Positions 8,363 through 17,517 are shown, numbered from the stretch's first letter. The stretch: DNA of 64,000 nucleotides from Indolivaga alginatilytica (GCF_003201355.1 NZ_QICL01000010.1:1-64000); one strand, 5' to 3'. The notes: a model not told the origin generated them from the letters alone. Program-made: numbers and translations.

Positions 8363-10390
8363 ATGAATCAGAAACAATTTGGTAAGCCACGAGCTTTTCG
8401 CTTTAAGCGATTTTCTCATAAGGCTTACAGCGCATTTAACAGTATGCGTAAAGTCGTAAACATTGGTGTTGTAGCAGGGTGTGTGCTAACTTTTGCCCAT
8501 GCAACAGAAACATCAGCTCAATCGAGTCTTAACTCTCGTGAGTCGGAAAAGATTACAGAGAAGGAACTCGATGAAGTCACCGTTACTGCTTCTCGAATAG
8601 AGCTTTCTGTTAATCAGGCAGCAAAGCAAGTAACGGTAATAACTCGTAAAGAGATTGAGCAGGCTCCTATCCAGAGTATTCAGGATTTATTAAACTATGT
8701 ATCAGGCATAGATGTGCAACAGCGCGGAGGGCATGGAGTCCAAGCCGACGTTTCGATCCGAGGAGGATCTTTCGATCAAACAGCAATTCTACTAAATGGA
8801 GTGAACCTCTCCAATCCACAAACAGGTCATTACAGTTTCGATATCCCTATCAACTTATCCGACATTGAACGTATTGAAATCGTCTACGGGCCATCATCTC
8901 TCATTTATGGTGCAAGTGCTTTTTCGGGTGGTATCAATATCATAACAAGAAAAGATCCTGGTCACAAAGCGTATGCTAGAGTTGAAGCAGGATCTCATAA
9001 TTTATTGAACACCGAAGCCAGAGGTGTTCTTAAGAATGATATTGTGACTACACAATTATCAGCCGGATATATGACTTCTTCAGGTTATATAAATAATAGT
9101 GATTATGATATATTTAATTTGCTCTCTCAGACGAGATTGAATATTGAAAAATCGAAGATCGATGTGCAATTAGGCTTTAATGATAAAAAATATGGCGCTA
9201 ATACGTTTTATTCAGCCGCCTACCCTAATCAGTATGAAGAAATCAATTCTTATCTGGCTTCCGTAAAAGGTGAAATGGGTGGTAAATTAAAGTTTATACC
9301 TCAGGTATATTGGAACAGACACAACGACTGTTTTCAGTTGATAAAAGGCGATGAATCTAAAGTTCCTTATAACTATCACAAGACCGATGTATATGGTTCT
9401 AATCTTAATCTGCAATATACATCGCAATTGGGCATAACCAGTTTTGGTGCAGAATTTAGAAATGAAGGTATTATGAGTACGGTGTTAGGTAAAAAGATGG
9501 ATGAACCTAGCGGGAAATTTACGCACTCAGATAATAGAACTAATATAAGCTATGCTTTGGAGCATAATTTACTTTTAGATAGGTTTACTCTTTCTGTTGG
9601 TATATTGGCTAATTACAATACTTATTTAAAGAAGGATTACATGTTTTATCCTGCAATAAATAGTAGTTTTAGGATATCAGATAATTTCAAAGTGTATGCT
9701 TCATGGAATAAAGCTACTCGGATGCCTACATTCACCGATTTGTACTATACTACTGTTACTCATATTGGTAATAGTGATTTAAAGCCAGAAGATTCGGAAT
9801 CGATAGATCTGGGTTTTAAATACAATACACCTTTTGTAAAAGCACATATTACGAGCTATCTAATGAAAGGTAAGAATATGATAGACTGGATAAAAGAGAA
9901 TCCTGACGATAAATGGGAATCTCGGAATATAACACAAATAGATAAAAAGGGATTAGATATGGGAGCTACTTTCTTTTTTAAAGAGTTATTTCCATCTATC
10001 GATCCATCCACTACATTACAATTGGGATATTCTCGTTTACACCAAGATAAAAGTTCGGGAGAATTAATCTCCAATTTTACTCTTAATTATTTGAGAGACA
10101 AGTTTACAGCTCAGGTAAATCATCCAATTTATCAAGGGATTAGTGCAAACTGGAATTTTCGTTGGCAAAAGCGTATGGGTACATATCTCAAATATGAGAA
10201 CCTAAAACCTACAAGGCAAGAACCCTACCCTTCTTTCGCTACTTTAGATCTACAGATCAACTGGAAATTAAAAGATTTTGTAGCTACTGCAACTGCTAAT
10301 AATATATTTGATCGAAAATACTTTGATCTGGGAAATATTCCACAAGCCGGTTTTTGGCTGATGGCGGGAATTTCTTATACTTTAAAGTAA
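8363..10390 (+). CDS. BtuB-like TonB-dependent outer-membrane receptor
   Basis: A 675-residue outer-membrane transporter. The TonB box region is ELDEVTVTA near residue 70. The plug domain follows, with IQDLLNYVSGIDVQQRG near 109, SIRGGSFDQTAILLNG near 131 and the barrel entry GPSSLIYGASAFSGGINI near 176. The C-terminus SYTLK ends in the usual aromatic beta strand. There is no SusC-type carboxypeptidase-like N-terminal extension, so it is closer to BtuB/FepA receptors. The export signal is unusually long: about 35 basic and polar residues (KPRAFRFKRFSHKAY) precede the hydrophobic stretch VVNIGVVAGCVLTFAHA. It follows a TetR gene, which suggests ligand-controlled expression. Substrate unknown: vitamin, heme, metal chelate or similar. 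Confidence 0.88.
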   Translation: MNQKQFGKPRAFRFKRFSHKAYSAFNSMRKVVNIGVVAGCVLTFAHATETSAQSSLNSRESEKITEKELDEVTVTASRIELSVNQAAKQVTVITRKEIEQAPIQSIQDLLNYVSGIDVQQRGGHGVQADVSIRGGSFDQTAILLNGVNLSNPQTGHYSFDIPINLSDIERIEIVYGPSSLIYGASAFSGGINIITRKDPGHKAYARVEAGSHNLLNTEARGVLKNDIVTTQLSAGYMTSSGYINNSDYDIFNLLSQTRLNIEKSKIDVQLGFNDKKYGANTFYSAAYPNQYEEINSYLASVKGEMGGKLKFIPQVYWNRHNDCFQLIKGDESKVPYNYHKTDVYGSNLNLQYTSQLGITSFGAEFRNEGIMSTVLGKKMDEPSGKFTHSDNRTNISYALEHNLLLDRFTLSVGILANYNTYLKKDYMFYPAINSSFRISDNFKVYASWNKATRMPTFTDLYYTTVTHIGNSDLKPEDSESIDLGFKYNTPFVKAHITSYLMKGKNMIDWIKENPDDKWESRNITQIDKKGLDMGATFFFKELFPSIDPSTTLQLGYSRLHQDKSSGELISNFTLNYLRDKFTAQVNHPIYQGISANWNFRWQKRMGTYLKYENLKPTRQEPYPSFATLDLQINWKLKDFVATATANNIFDRKYFDLGNIPQAGFWLMAGISYTLK

Positions 10391-10403
10391 GGTCTCGGAC
10401 CTT
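10389..10403 (+). repeat. Dispersed palindromic element, copy 3, at the receptor stop codon
   Basis: AAGGTCTCGGACCTT starts inside the TAA stop of the receptor gene and is followed by TTTATTATG. In this direction it looks like a small terminator. Confidence 0.65.
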
Positions 10404-10488
10404 TTTATTATGTAAAATAGGACATTAAGTCTGATTTTTTGACTTTCTAACTTTTTAAAGATACTTTTGTATAAAAAATACATTAAAG

Positions 10489-10887
10489 ATGGAGCCTGTT
10501 TTTCAGTATAAGATGAAAGTTCGCGATTATGAGTTGGATGCTCAAGGTATTGTTAACAATGCAAATTATCAACATTATTATGAAGTAACACGACACGAGT
10601 TTCTTGAATCTTGTGGAGTAAGCTTCATGGAAGTTCATAATCAGGGAATAGACCCTATTGTTTCGAGTATAACTATTAAATATAGAAACTCACTTGTTGG
10701 TTCTGATGAATTTATTTGTACTATCAATCTTGAAAAGAAAGGGATCAGATATTATTTTAATCAGCAAATAATACGAGTTTCGGATAATGTTTTATGCTCA
10801 GAGGCTCGAGTAGAGGTTGTTTGTTTAGTGAATGGGAAGATAGGTAGACCAGATCTTTTCGATAAAATATTAGAAAAATATCTATAA
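10489..10887 (+). CDS. YbgC/FadM-like acyl-CoA thioesterase
   Basis: A 132-residue single hotdog-fold protein of the 4-hydroxybenzoyl-CoA thioesterase type. The signature VRDYELDAQGIVNNANYQHY near residue 11 contains the catalytic aspartate (D17) and the N-Y pair found in YbgC and FadM. The remaining hotdog strands (SITIKYRNSLVGSDEF, GIRYYFNQQII) are in order. It should hydrolyse acyl-CoA or acyl-ACP thioesters in the cytosol; the chain length preferred cannot be read. It is 98 bp behind the receptor gene and is separated by a terminator from the convergent TonB gene. Confidence 0.85.
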   Translation: MEPVFQYKMKVRDYELDAQGIVNNANYQHYYEVTRHEFLESCGVSFMEVHNQGIDPIVSSITIKYRNSLVGSDEFICTINLEKKGIRYYFNQQIIRVSDNVLCSEARVEVVCLVNGKIGRPDLFDKILEKYL

Positions 10888-10890
10888 TAT

Positions 10891-10929
10891 GAAAGAGAGG
10901 CAAATTCTAAAATTTGTCTCTCTTTTTTC
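10891..10929. terminator. Terminator between the thioesterase and TonB genes
   Basis: GAAAGAGAGGCAAATT pairs with AATTTGTCTCTCTTTTTT with one mismatch and a 4-nt loop. T-rich on the right and A-rich on the left, it can serve both convergent genes. Confidence 0.8.
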
Positions 10930-10944
10930 TTTATATAAAGAAGG

Positions 10945-11775
10945 TTATCTTTGCAGTTTAAATAGTACAGGAAGTGTATAGTATACAGAAACATTTCGTC
11001 CATTTTGCATTCCTGCAACCCATTTGGGCATCATTTTTACAACTCGCATAGCTTCTTTGTCACAAGCCGGATCAAGGGTTCTTACTATTTCAACGTCTGA
11101 TACTCTCCCATCTTTACCTATCACGAATCGTATAATTACACGCCCTTCAATTCCATTTTCTACAGAAATAGTAGGGTATTTAAGATTACTACCAATAAAT
11201 CTCATAAGCTCTGCATCACCACCTGGAAACTGAGGCATTTGCTCTACACTCAAAAATGGTTTATCTTGTTTTACAGGTCCTTCAATAATTGCTGTATGCT
11301 CTTTTACATCTGCGATGTCTACTGCTCCGGGGGCATTGCTGCCTTCAATAGTTGCTTTAGATATTGGAGCTGGACTGTCTAAAAGTGTTCCTATAGCTTT
11401 CATTTCTTTCTCAGGGTCAACAACAGATACTATTGCCGGAGGTGTAAATGCAATTGTCGATTTTAGAATTGGTTTGGGTGGGGCTATTTCTTGAAGAATT
11501 AGCTTTTCTTCGGGTATTTGCTCCTCTACCTTTGCTATTGTAGACAGTATAAATTCATCATCTATACCTTTTACAATAGAGCTGTTGGCTTTAACTGCTT
11601 CCAAAAATGATGGTAATGCAGCTACTGCTCCAACAAAAAGCACCATAACACCGAAAGCCAAAATGTGCCTTTTTGAAGAGCCTTGACGTAAGGTATACGC
11701 TCCATAGGATTTGTTTTTGCCGGCGAAAACTATATCACACCAGTCAGAAGAATTCAGTTGGATATTGCGTGCCAT
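10945..11775 (-). CDS. TonB-family energy transducer, paralogue 1
   Basis: A 276-residue TonB-like protein. The N-terminus MARNIQLNSSDWCDIVF is the Bacteroidota TonB cytoplasmic lead, followed by one membrane segment near residues 37-58 (LAFGVMVLFVGAVAALPSFL). A proline-rich periplasmic spacer follows. The C-terminal TonB domain runs from VEQMPQFPGGDAELMRFI to YTLPVLFKLQR, with YPTISVENGIEGRVIIRFVI in the centre. It should link ExbB/D proton-motive force to outer-membrane receptors; no exbBD is in the window. It is closely related to the TonB gene at 18742-19575, which lies on the other strand. Confidence 0.9.
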   Translation of the reverse strand: MARNIQLNSSDWCDIVFAGKNKSYGAYTLRQGSSKRHILAFGVMVLFVGAVAALPSFLEAVKANSSIVKGIDDEFILSTIAKVEEQIPEEKLILQEIAPPKPILKSTIAFTPPAIVSVVDPEKEMKAIGTLLDSPAPISKATIEGSNAPGAVDIADVKEHTAIIEGPVKQDKPFLSVEQMPQFPGGDAELMRFIGSNLKYPTISVENGIEGRVIIRFVIGKDGRVSDVEIVRTLDPACDKEAMRVVKMMPKWVAGMQNGRNVSVYYTLPVLFKLQR

Positions 11776-12003
11776 AACTTTAGGTTTTAGAGTGTTTGTA
11801 ATTAGTGTCTCTTTTCCTAATAGATAGAACTGGTATGAGTTATTCCATAAATATCTTAATAAATATTTTAGTGTATTTAATTGATTTGTTATTATCTATC
11901 TTGTTATTAGTTGGTTATGTTTAATTTTTATTTTGGAAATAGATATGGTTTATGTTAACATTGAGAAAAACAATTAAAAAAACATGTTTTATAGCATTAA
12001 ATA

Positions 12004-12035
12004 TTTGGAGGATGAAAATATATCATATATCTTTG
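12004..12035 (+). promoter_or_regulatory. Full-match Bacteroidota promoter with no gene behind it
   Basis: TTTG (12004-12007), a 20-bp spacer, then TATCTTTG (12028-12035) matches the TTTG-N19-21-TAnnTTTG consensus exactly. Transcription would start near 12042 on the + strand. Confidence 0.7.
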
Positions 12036-12041
12036 TCGTAT

Positions 12042-12244
12042 AGAGTTAAGGAATTAGTGTAAAGCTAGGTAAGAAGATTGAAAATTGGTTATTATTGGAC
12101 TCATCCAATAAATTAGGTTTAAGGTTTAAGTGTTTAGGTTATTAGTAATATTTTAAAATCTCGTCAATCATTAGGATTGAGAGATTTTTGTTTAGATTAG
12201 TTTTGTGGTTTGGTAAGAGGAAGTTAAGCTATCCTCTTTTTTTT
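12042..12244 (+). ncRNA. Candidate small RNA of about 200 nt
   Basis: The transcript implied by the promoter at 12004-12035 and the terminator at 12215-12244 is about 203 nt long and has no convincing reading frame. It contains a hairpin TTATTGGA-CTCA-TCCAATAA near 12090-12110, and a second hairpin at 12155-12188 (AAAATCTC...GAGATTTT) that ends in a T-run and could give a shorter form of about 147 nt. The flanking genes tonB and rimM are both read on the other strand, so this is not the leader of a neighbour. The two ends do not pair into a long rod as expected of 6S RNA. Family unknown. Confidence 0.5.
12215..12244 (+). terminator. Terminator of the candidate small RNA
   Basis: AAGAGGA pairs with TCCTCTT across a 10-nt loop and runs into eight T on the + strand. 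The minus strand has no T-run after the stem, so the direction is clear. Confidence 0.75.
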
Positions 12245-12271
12245 GTGTCTATACGAAAATAGTAAATTTTA

Positions 12272-12799
12272 TTATTCTATATCAATCAGACCAGCAGGTA
12301 GGTCTACATATAATATTTTCTTTTCGGAATCTATATCTGTAATGAAGTCGTCAGATGCAGGGATAATAATGTCATCCCCATTTCCTTTCTTTTTCAGTAA
12401 AAATAAGGTGTTTATAGTAGACTCGTCTACATCGGAAATAGTACCGATTTCGCCAAGTTCTTTATCAATAACAATGAAGTCTATGAAGTAATTGAGGGTG
12501 AATTCTACCTCCTCATTTTCATCAAAATATTTACGTGGGAAATATACACTCAATCCGTTGAAATGTTTTGCTTCAATTTCAGAATTTATGTCTTCAAAAA
12601 GAATCAATGCTGTATCGCTACCTTTAAATCTGCGTGATTTAACGAAAAAAGGTACTAAAATATTGTCAACAGAGCAGATTAAATAAGGACAATCAACTCT
12701 ATCGAATATATCATTATCAAAGGCGAAAGTAATTTCGCCTTTGATACCATGAGGTTTAATAAATTTCCCTATTTTGAGAACTTCGTCTTCACGAATCAT
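12272..12799 (-). CDS. rimM: Ribosome maturation factor RimM
   Basis: RimM helps assemble the head of the 30S subunit by binding S19. The 175-residue protein has the family order: the N-terminal barrel begins with IGKFIKPHGIKGEITFAF (about residues 10-27), and the PRC-barrel half contains DFIVIDKELGEIGTISDV near 107 and the closing IIPASDDFITDIDSEKKILYVDLPAGL. It lies 3 bp behind the DUF4290 gene and is probably co-transcribed with it. Confidence 0.92.
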   Translation of the reverse strand: MIREDEVLKIGKFIKPHGIKGEITFAFDNDIFDRVDCPYLICSVDNILVPFFVKSRRFKGSDTALILFEDINSEIEAKHFNGLSVYFPRKYFDENEEVEFTLNYFIDFIVIDKELGEIGTISDVDESTINTLFLLKKKGNGDDIIIPASDDFITDIDSEKKILYVDLPAGLIDIE

Positions 12800-12802
12800 A
12801 TA

Positions 12803-13399
12803 TTATTTCTTCTTTTGCTGTGGGCTGTTATTACGCTGTTGCTTCCTTTGATTAAGATCTTTCATGTCTGCTAACTTCATATCAGAGTTACGTTTATCTA
12901 TTTTTCTATCAGATAAATCATACAAATCTTGAAATAATTTAGCATCATCTACTTCTTTGTTCCATTGGATATATGTTTTCTTCATATGGTTAAGAACTAA
13001 CCATACCAATTGCTCTTTTTCTTTTCCTTCCGGATATTCTGCAGCTAGTGCTATCAGTTTTTCGAGCGTCTTACCATAGTGTTTAAAAAACATGGTAGGG
13101 CGGCTATACTCAACTTTTCCGGGTTTAGAGAATAAGTCTTCTTTCTTTATGATTTCATAAGGATAATCGATGTCAAGTTCGAAGTTAGACATGATAGCCA
13201 GATGATCCCAAAGTATATGTTTGAAGTCGTTCACATCACGTAGATGTGGAAACATGTTCCCCATAATATTGATAATCGTATTAGCGCATCTTTTGCGTTC
13301 CGCACGATCATCGATAGTCAGACAAAAATCGACCATGTTTTGGATATTTCTTCCATATTCAGGAAGAGCAAGCTTTTTTAATTGCGTGTTATAATCCAT
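12803..13399 (-). CDS. DUF4290 protein of unknown function
   Basis: A 198-residue cytosolic protein found widely in Bacteroidota. The recognisable N-terminal block is MDYNTQLKKLALPEYGRNIQ, with FCLTIDDRAERKRCANTII and the conserved MGNMFPHLRDVNDFKHILWDHLA following. The C-terminus is charged and glutamine-rich (RKQQRNNSPQQKKK) and likely unstructured. The gene sits directly before rimM with a 3-bp gap, which hints at a housekeeping role near ribosome or envelope synthesis. No biochemical function is known to me. Confidence 0.85.
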   Translation of the reverse strand: MDYNTQLKKLALPEYGRNIQNMVDFCLTIDDRAERKRCANTIINIMGNMFPHLRDVNDFKHILWDHLAIMSNFELDIDYPYEIIKKEDLFSKPGKVEYSRPTMFFKHYGKTLEKLIALAAEYPEGKEKEQLVWLVLNHMKKTYIQWNKEVDDAKLFQDLYDLSDRKIDKRNSDMKLADMKDLNQRKQQRNNSPQQKKK

Positions 13400-13487
13400 G
13401 TATAAAATAATCTATATAAGTGAGAATAAGAAAAGTATAAACGAAAGTTCTTCTAAAGAAGTAGTTCTTAAGTCTTGCAAAGATAAT

Positions 13488-13525
13488 AAAAAAAGTATCC
13501 CACCGATAAGATGGGATACTTTTTT
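13488..13525 (-). terminator. Terminator of the S41 protease gene
   Basis: AAAAAGTATCCCA pairs with TGGGATACTTTTT across a 9-nt loop. It lies 32 bp beyond the protease stop and before the DUF4290 gene. Confidence 0.85.
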
Positions 13526-13556
13526 ATAGGTTTTTGTCTTAAAACGTTATATCGAA

Positions 13557-15323
13557 TTATAGATTTTCGGCTTCTTCCTCCGAACCTGTTTTGCTGGCCA
13601 GATCTATAATTTTACGACCCGGAGTAAATATTTCTTTATATTGCTCGGGATTGTTCAATAATTCAATAGCTTGCTTCACATCTTTATCTGTTTTTAAAGA
13701 CTCAATACGTTCTCCTCTTTGGAAATAATTGCGTTTGGCAATCTCCATATTCAGAAGCTTTTTTATATCATCTTTAAAGTTATCTAAATCTCTATCAAGA
13801 TTGGGAACAAGTTTTGCTTCTAAAGCTTTGTATTCTTCATCAGCTGTTTTTGAATAGCCTTCAAAGTCCATCACATCTTTCAAGGTCTTTAATCTTTTTT
13901 CGCTAAGTCCGTCGTATTTAAAATCTTTTTTAGATTTCACAAAAGTCTTGAAGCTTTCGTAATCTTCGTCAGTAATACTAAATTTATCCAAAGGACCAAT
14001 TTTAGGATTTTTGATAACCCAGTCGGTAACCCAGTCATTTACGATGTATTGGTTTAGAAGATAATATGTAATACTAGGTATTTTTATCTCTTCCAGTTTA
14101 ATATCAGGTGTTACTCCCCCACCATCTCGAACTTCACGTCCGATGGATGTTTTGAACACTGTTGTTAAACTATCAGGTATACGACCTACACTTCCGTCTT
14201 CATTGTGGTGTTTATAATCTATTGCCTGAATACAACGACCACTTGGTATATAGTATTTAGAGGTAGTTACTTTAAGACTTCCTCCATAAGGCAAATCTCT
14301 TGGAGCTTGTACCAAACCTTTACCATAGGTGCGTTGTCCCATAATTACAGCCCTATCCAGATCTTGCAACGCTCCTGATACGATCTCAGAAGCTGAAGCC
14401 GAACCTTTATCTACTAAAACAACCAAAGGAATATCGGCATCAATAGGATCTAGTGTTGTACGGTGGATTCTATCCCATTGTTTCATTTTTCCTTTAGTAC
14501 TCAGAACAACATGTCCTTTTGGTACAAAGAAGTTTACTAATTGTATAGCTTCTTCCATAATACCTCCACCATTTCCTCTAAGGTCTAGGATCAAAGAAGT
14601 CATACCTTGTTTCTTTAGATCCAGAAAGGCATTTTTTATTTCTTGAGCACACTTGTCTGTAAATCCGGTGAGAACGATATATCCAACATTGTCTTGAAGT
14701 AATCCATAATATGGAACAGAAGAAATCTGTACATTTTGACGTACAATTTTCATCTCAATAGGTTTCTTTACTCCCGGACGTTCCACTTTAACAGTAATTT
14801 CAGTACCGGCTTGTCCTTTAAGTCTGCTGGTCACTTTATTCGAAAGGGTTTTGCCATAAGGTTCTCCTGCAACTTTTTCGGCAGAAGTCATGTCTTCTCC
14901 ATTAATAGAGAGTATAATGTCACCTGCTTTTAGTCCACTTTTAGCGGCAGGCATATTTTCGTATGGTTCTACTATGTAAACAATATCACGTCCGTCTAAA
15001 TTTCGAGATGAAATTATAGCTCCTACTCCTGCATATTCTCCGGTAGTCAATATTGTAAACTCACTAACTTCTTCTTCAGTCATATAGTTAGTGTATGGAT
15101 CTAAACCGGCCAACATATTCACAATACCCGATTCTATAGTTTTTTCTACATCCAATGTATCTACATAAAACATATCAAGTTCTTTGATAACCGAATTAAA
15201 AACTTCGATATTTTTATTGATCTCAAAATACCGTTTTTCGGCATTGCCTTTGTCTTGAGCATACATTGACGATCCACTTAGGAGAAATGTTGCAAAAACA
15301 AGAAATCCAACTCCTTTTTTCAT
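13557..15323 (-). CDS. S41-family C-terminal processing protease (CtpA-like)
   Basis: A 588-residue exported serine protease. Residues 1-22 form a signal peptide ending YAQ. A PDZ domain spans about 85-180 (GEYAGVGAIIS, SGLKAGDIILSINGEDM). The peptidase core has LILDLRGNGGG near 244, then GSASASEI with the catalytic S310 and YGKG with K335, the 25-residue Ser-Lys spacing of CtpA. A long helical C-terminal region follows. It should trim periplasmic proteins at their C-termini. It has its own terminator and is divergent from korA. Confidence 0.93.
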   Translation of the reverse strand: MKKGVGFLVFATFLLSGSSMYAQDKGNAEKRYFEINKNIEVFNSVIKELDMFYVDTLDVEKTIESGIVNMLAGLDPYTNYMTEEEVSEFTILTTGEYAGVGAIISSRNLDGRDIVYIVEPYENMPAAKSGLKAGDIILSINGEDMTSAEKVAGEPYGKTLSNKVTSRLKGQAGTEITVKVERPGVKKPIEMKIVRQNVQISSVPYYGLLQDNVGYIVLTGFTDKCAQEIKNAFLDLKKQGMTSLILDLRGNGGGIMEEAIQLVNFFVPKGHVVLSTKGKMKQWDRIHRTTLDPIDADIPLVVLVDKGSASASEIVSGALQDLDRAVIMGQRTYGKGLVQAPRDLPYGGSLKVTTSKYYIPSGRCIQAIDYKHHNEDGSVGRIPDSLTTVFKTSIGREVRDGGGVTPDIKLEEIKIPSITYYLLNQYIVNDWVTDWVIKNPKIGPLDKFSITDEDYESFKTFVKSKKDFKYDGLSEKRLKTLKDVMDFEGYSKTADEEYKALEAKLVPNLDRDLDNFKDDIKKLLNMEIAKRNYFQRGERIESLKTDKDVKQAIELLNNPEQYKEIFTPGRKIIDLASKTGSEEEAENL

Positions 15324-15569
15324 CTACTTTTATATGTGTTAATCTATTATTTAATAGTGATTTATATTCAATTTTTGTTTAAGCCTGTAAGGCTGTGATT
15401 TTAACAAACCCGGGCAAAGTAACAACTTTTTTTACAAACGAGGATTTATTTTTTGTTATTATGTATTTAAAAACAAAATAGTGAGCATAAAAGTTTTTAA
15501 TTTCTTATTATTACTTGCTTATTCGAGCACTCTTTTATTCCTTTGCTAAAGATATAAAACTAAAAGACA

Positions 15570-17414
15570 ATGTTGGAAAAAATACAAGTTAACGATGTGC
15601 AAGATATTGTAATACGCTTTTCGGGAGACTCGGGAGACGGAATGCAATTATCGGGTACTTTATTTTCGAATTTATCTGCTATTTTGGGAAACCAGATATC
15701 TACATTTCCCGATTTTCCGGCAGAAATACGAGCTCCTCAAGGTACATTAAGTGGGGTTTCTGGCTTTCAGATGCATATTGGGACTCAAGTCTACAACTCA
15801 GGTGATAAAGCTGATGTATTGGTAGCTATGAACCCTGCTGCATTGAAAGTAAATGCAAACCAATTAAAAACAAATTCAATAATACTTGTTGATACAGATT
15901 CTTTTCAGAAAAGAGATTTAGAAAAGGCTTTGTTTAAAACAGAAGACCCTTTTCTTGAATTAGGGCTTACTACCCAACAAATAGTTGCTATTCCTATTAC
16001 AACATTAACAAAAGATAGCTTAGCTGCTTTTGAACTGGATATGAAGAGTAAGATCAGATGCAAAAATATGTTTGCTCTGGGTGTCGTTTGTTGGTTATTC
16101 AACAGACCGATTGATATTGTAAATGAGATGCTTTCTACCAAATTTTCGAAGAAACCTGTTTTGGCTGATGCTAATTTACAGGTTTTAGCGAATGGATATA
16201 ATTATGGACATAATACTAGCCTGTCTGTTTCTTCATATAGAGTAGATACCCTGCAAATGGATAAAGGTTACTATATGGATGTGAACGGTAATTCGGCGAC
16301 AGCTTTCGGTTTGATCGCTGCTGCTGAAAAAGCTAATCTTCAATTATTTCTAGGATCGTATCCTATAACTCCTGCAACAGATATTTTGCATGAGTTAGTA
16401 AAGAGAAAAGACTTAGGCGTAAAGGTTGTACAGGCAGAAGATGAAATTGCCGGAATATGTATAGCTATTGGAGCAAGTTTTGCCGGTAGCTTAGCTGTTA
16501 CTTCAACATCCGGACCGGGACTTGCCCTGAAAGGAGAAGCTATTGGTTTAGCGGTTATGGCAGAATTACCCTTAGTAATAGTAGATGTACAACGTGGCGG
16601 ACCTTCAACTGGATTACCTACCAAAACAGAGCAAACAGATTTGCGTCAGGCATTATACGGACGTAATGGAGAAAGCCCTATTGTAGTTATTGCAGGATCA
16701 AGTCCTACTAATTGTTTTGATACAGCATATTGGGCTTCAAAGATAGCCTTAGAGCACATTACTCCTGTTATTTTATTGACTGATAGTTATATTGCAAATG
16801 GTTCTTCTTCATGGAAAATACCTAATATGGAAGAATATCCTTCCATCAAGCCAAACGATATCAGCTTATATACTGGAGACGAATGGACAGTGGCTGCCCG
16901 AAACGAAGACAATTATGCACGTTATTGGGCTCCGGCAGGTACAGAGGGATATACTCATCGTATAGGTGGTTTGGAGAGGGATTACTTTACAGGAGCGATC
17001 TCTACAGACCCTGATAATCATCAAAAGATGGTTGATACCCGACAAGCTAAAATAGATAGAATTGCAGATTTCATTCCTGAGTTAGAAGTATTAGGAGATA
17101 CTGATTCTAAGACTTTAGTTGTTGGTTGGGGTGGTACTTATGGCCATTTAAGAGAAGCTGTTGAAGAAATGAGCAAAGGAGAAAATAAAGTTGCTTTGGC
17201 TCACTTTAATTTTATAAGTCCTTTACCTAGAAATACCGAAAGCGTATTAAGGAAATATGATAAGATAATTGTAGCAGAGCAAAACAATGGTCAATTTGCC
17301 GGATATTTATCCGAGAAATTCAATAATCTGCCTATGATTAAATACAACAAAGTAAATGGTCAGCCTTTTGTTGTTTCTGATTTAATTGACTTTTTCACAC
17401 AAGAAATAAAGTAA
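15570..17414 (+). CDS. korA: 2-oxoacid:acceptor oxidoreductase, fused gamma-alpha subunit
   Basis: This 614-residue subunit, with KorB, oxidises a 2-oxoacid (probably 2-oxoglutarate) to its CoA ester and reduces ferredoxin. Residues 1-190 are the gamma domain (IVIRFSGDSGDGMQLSGTLF near 12). The alpha domain follows, with FLGSYPITPATDILHEL near 260, QAEDEIAGICIAIGASFAGS near 289 and TSTSGPGLALKGEAIGLAV near 313. A transketolase-C-like domain closes the protein. It lies 103 bp before korB, with a palindromic element between them. The exact substrate is inferred from family membership. Confidence 0.9.
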   Translation: MLEKIQVNDVQDIVIRFSGDSGDGMQLSGTLFSNLSAILGNQISTFPDFPAEIRAPQGTLSGVSGFQMHIGTQVYNSGDKADVLVAMNPAALKVNANQLKTNSIILVDTDSFQKRDLEKALFKTEDPFLELGLTTQQIVAIPITTLTKDSLAAFELDMKSKIRCKNMFALGVVCWLFNRPIDIVNEMLSTKFSKKPVLADANLQVLANGYNYGHNTSLSVSSYRVDTLQMDKGYYMDVNGNSATAFGLIAAAEKANLQLFLGSYPITPATDILHELVKRKDLGVKVVQAEDEIAGICIAIGASFAGSLAVTSTSGPGLALKGEAIGLAVMAELPLVIVDVQRGGPSTGLPTKTEQTDLRQALYGRNGESPIVVIAGSSPTNCFDTAYWASKIALEHITPVILLTDSYIANGSSSWKIPNMEEYPSIKPNDISLYTGDEWTVAARNEDNYARYWAPAGTEGYTHRIGGLERDYFTGAISTDPDNHQKMVDTRQAKIDRIADFIPELEVLGDTDSKTLVVGWGGTYGHLREAVEEMSKGENKVALAHFNFISPLPRNTESVLRKYDKIIVAEQNNGQFAGYLSEKFNNLPMIKYNKVNGQPFVVSDLIDFFTQEIK

Positions 17415-17446
17415 CAGTTAGATTCTGATATAACCATTAAAAGTAA

Positions 17447-17500
17447 TAACTATCAATAGTTGTTATACTTGGATAAGTAATAAATAGGTCTTAGACCTTA
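17447..17500 (-). repeat. Dispersed palindromic element, copy 4 (long form), in the korB leader
   Basis: TAGGTCTTAGACCTT at 17485-17499 lies 18 bp before the korB ATG. Toward korA it has the A/T-rich tail and the AGTATAACA word on the minus strand, then a second inverted repeat, AACTAT-CA-ATAGTT at 17448-17461. The unit spans about 53 bp. Confidence 0.75.
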
Positions 17501-17517
17501 AAAAATAAATAAAACAT

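Larger units (their letters stand above)
11776..12271. other. 496-bp gene-free region with a candidate small RNA on the + strand
   Basis: There is no gene on either strand, apart from a possible 16-codon reading frame at about 12012. The left part is the leader of the TonB gene. The right part carries a complete promoter (12004-12035), three stem-loops and a T-tailed terminator on the + strand, listed separately. Confidence 0.6.

Noticed and set aside
12012-12062. A 16-codon reading frame at the start of the small-RNA region
   Set aside because: It starts before the predicted transcription start, has no spacing between GGAGG and ATG, and has no homology that I can see.
12042-12244. The candidate small RNA as 6S RNA
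   Set aside because: The length fits, but the 5' and 3' parts do not pair into a long rod with a central bubble, so I keep only the general call.
15382-15396. AAGCCTGTAAGGCTG as a further copy of the dispersed palindrome
   Set aside because: It has a similar size but differs at most arm positions and lacks the TTTATT tail.
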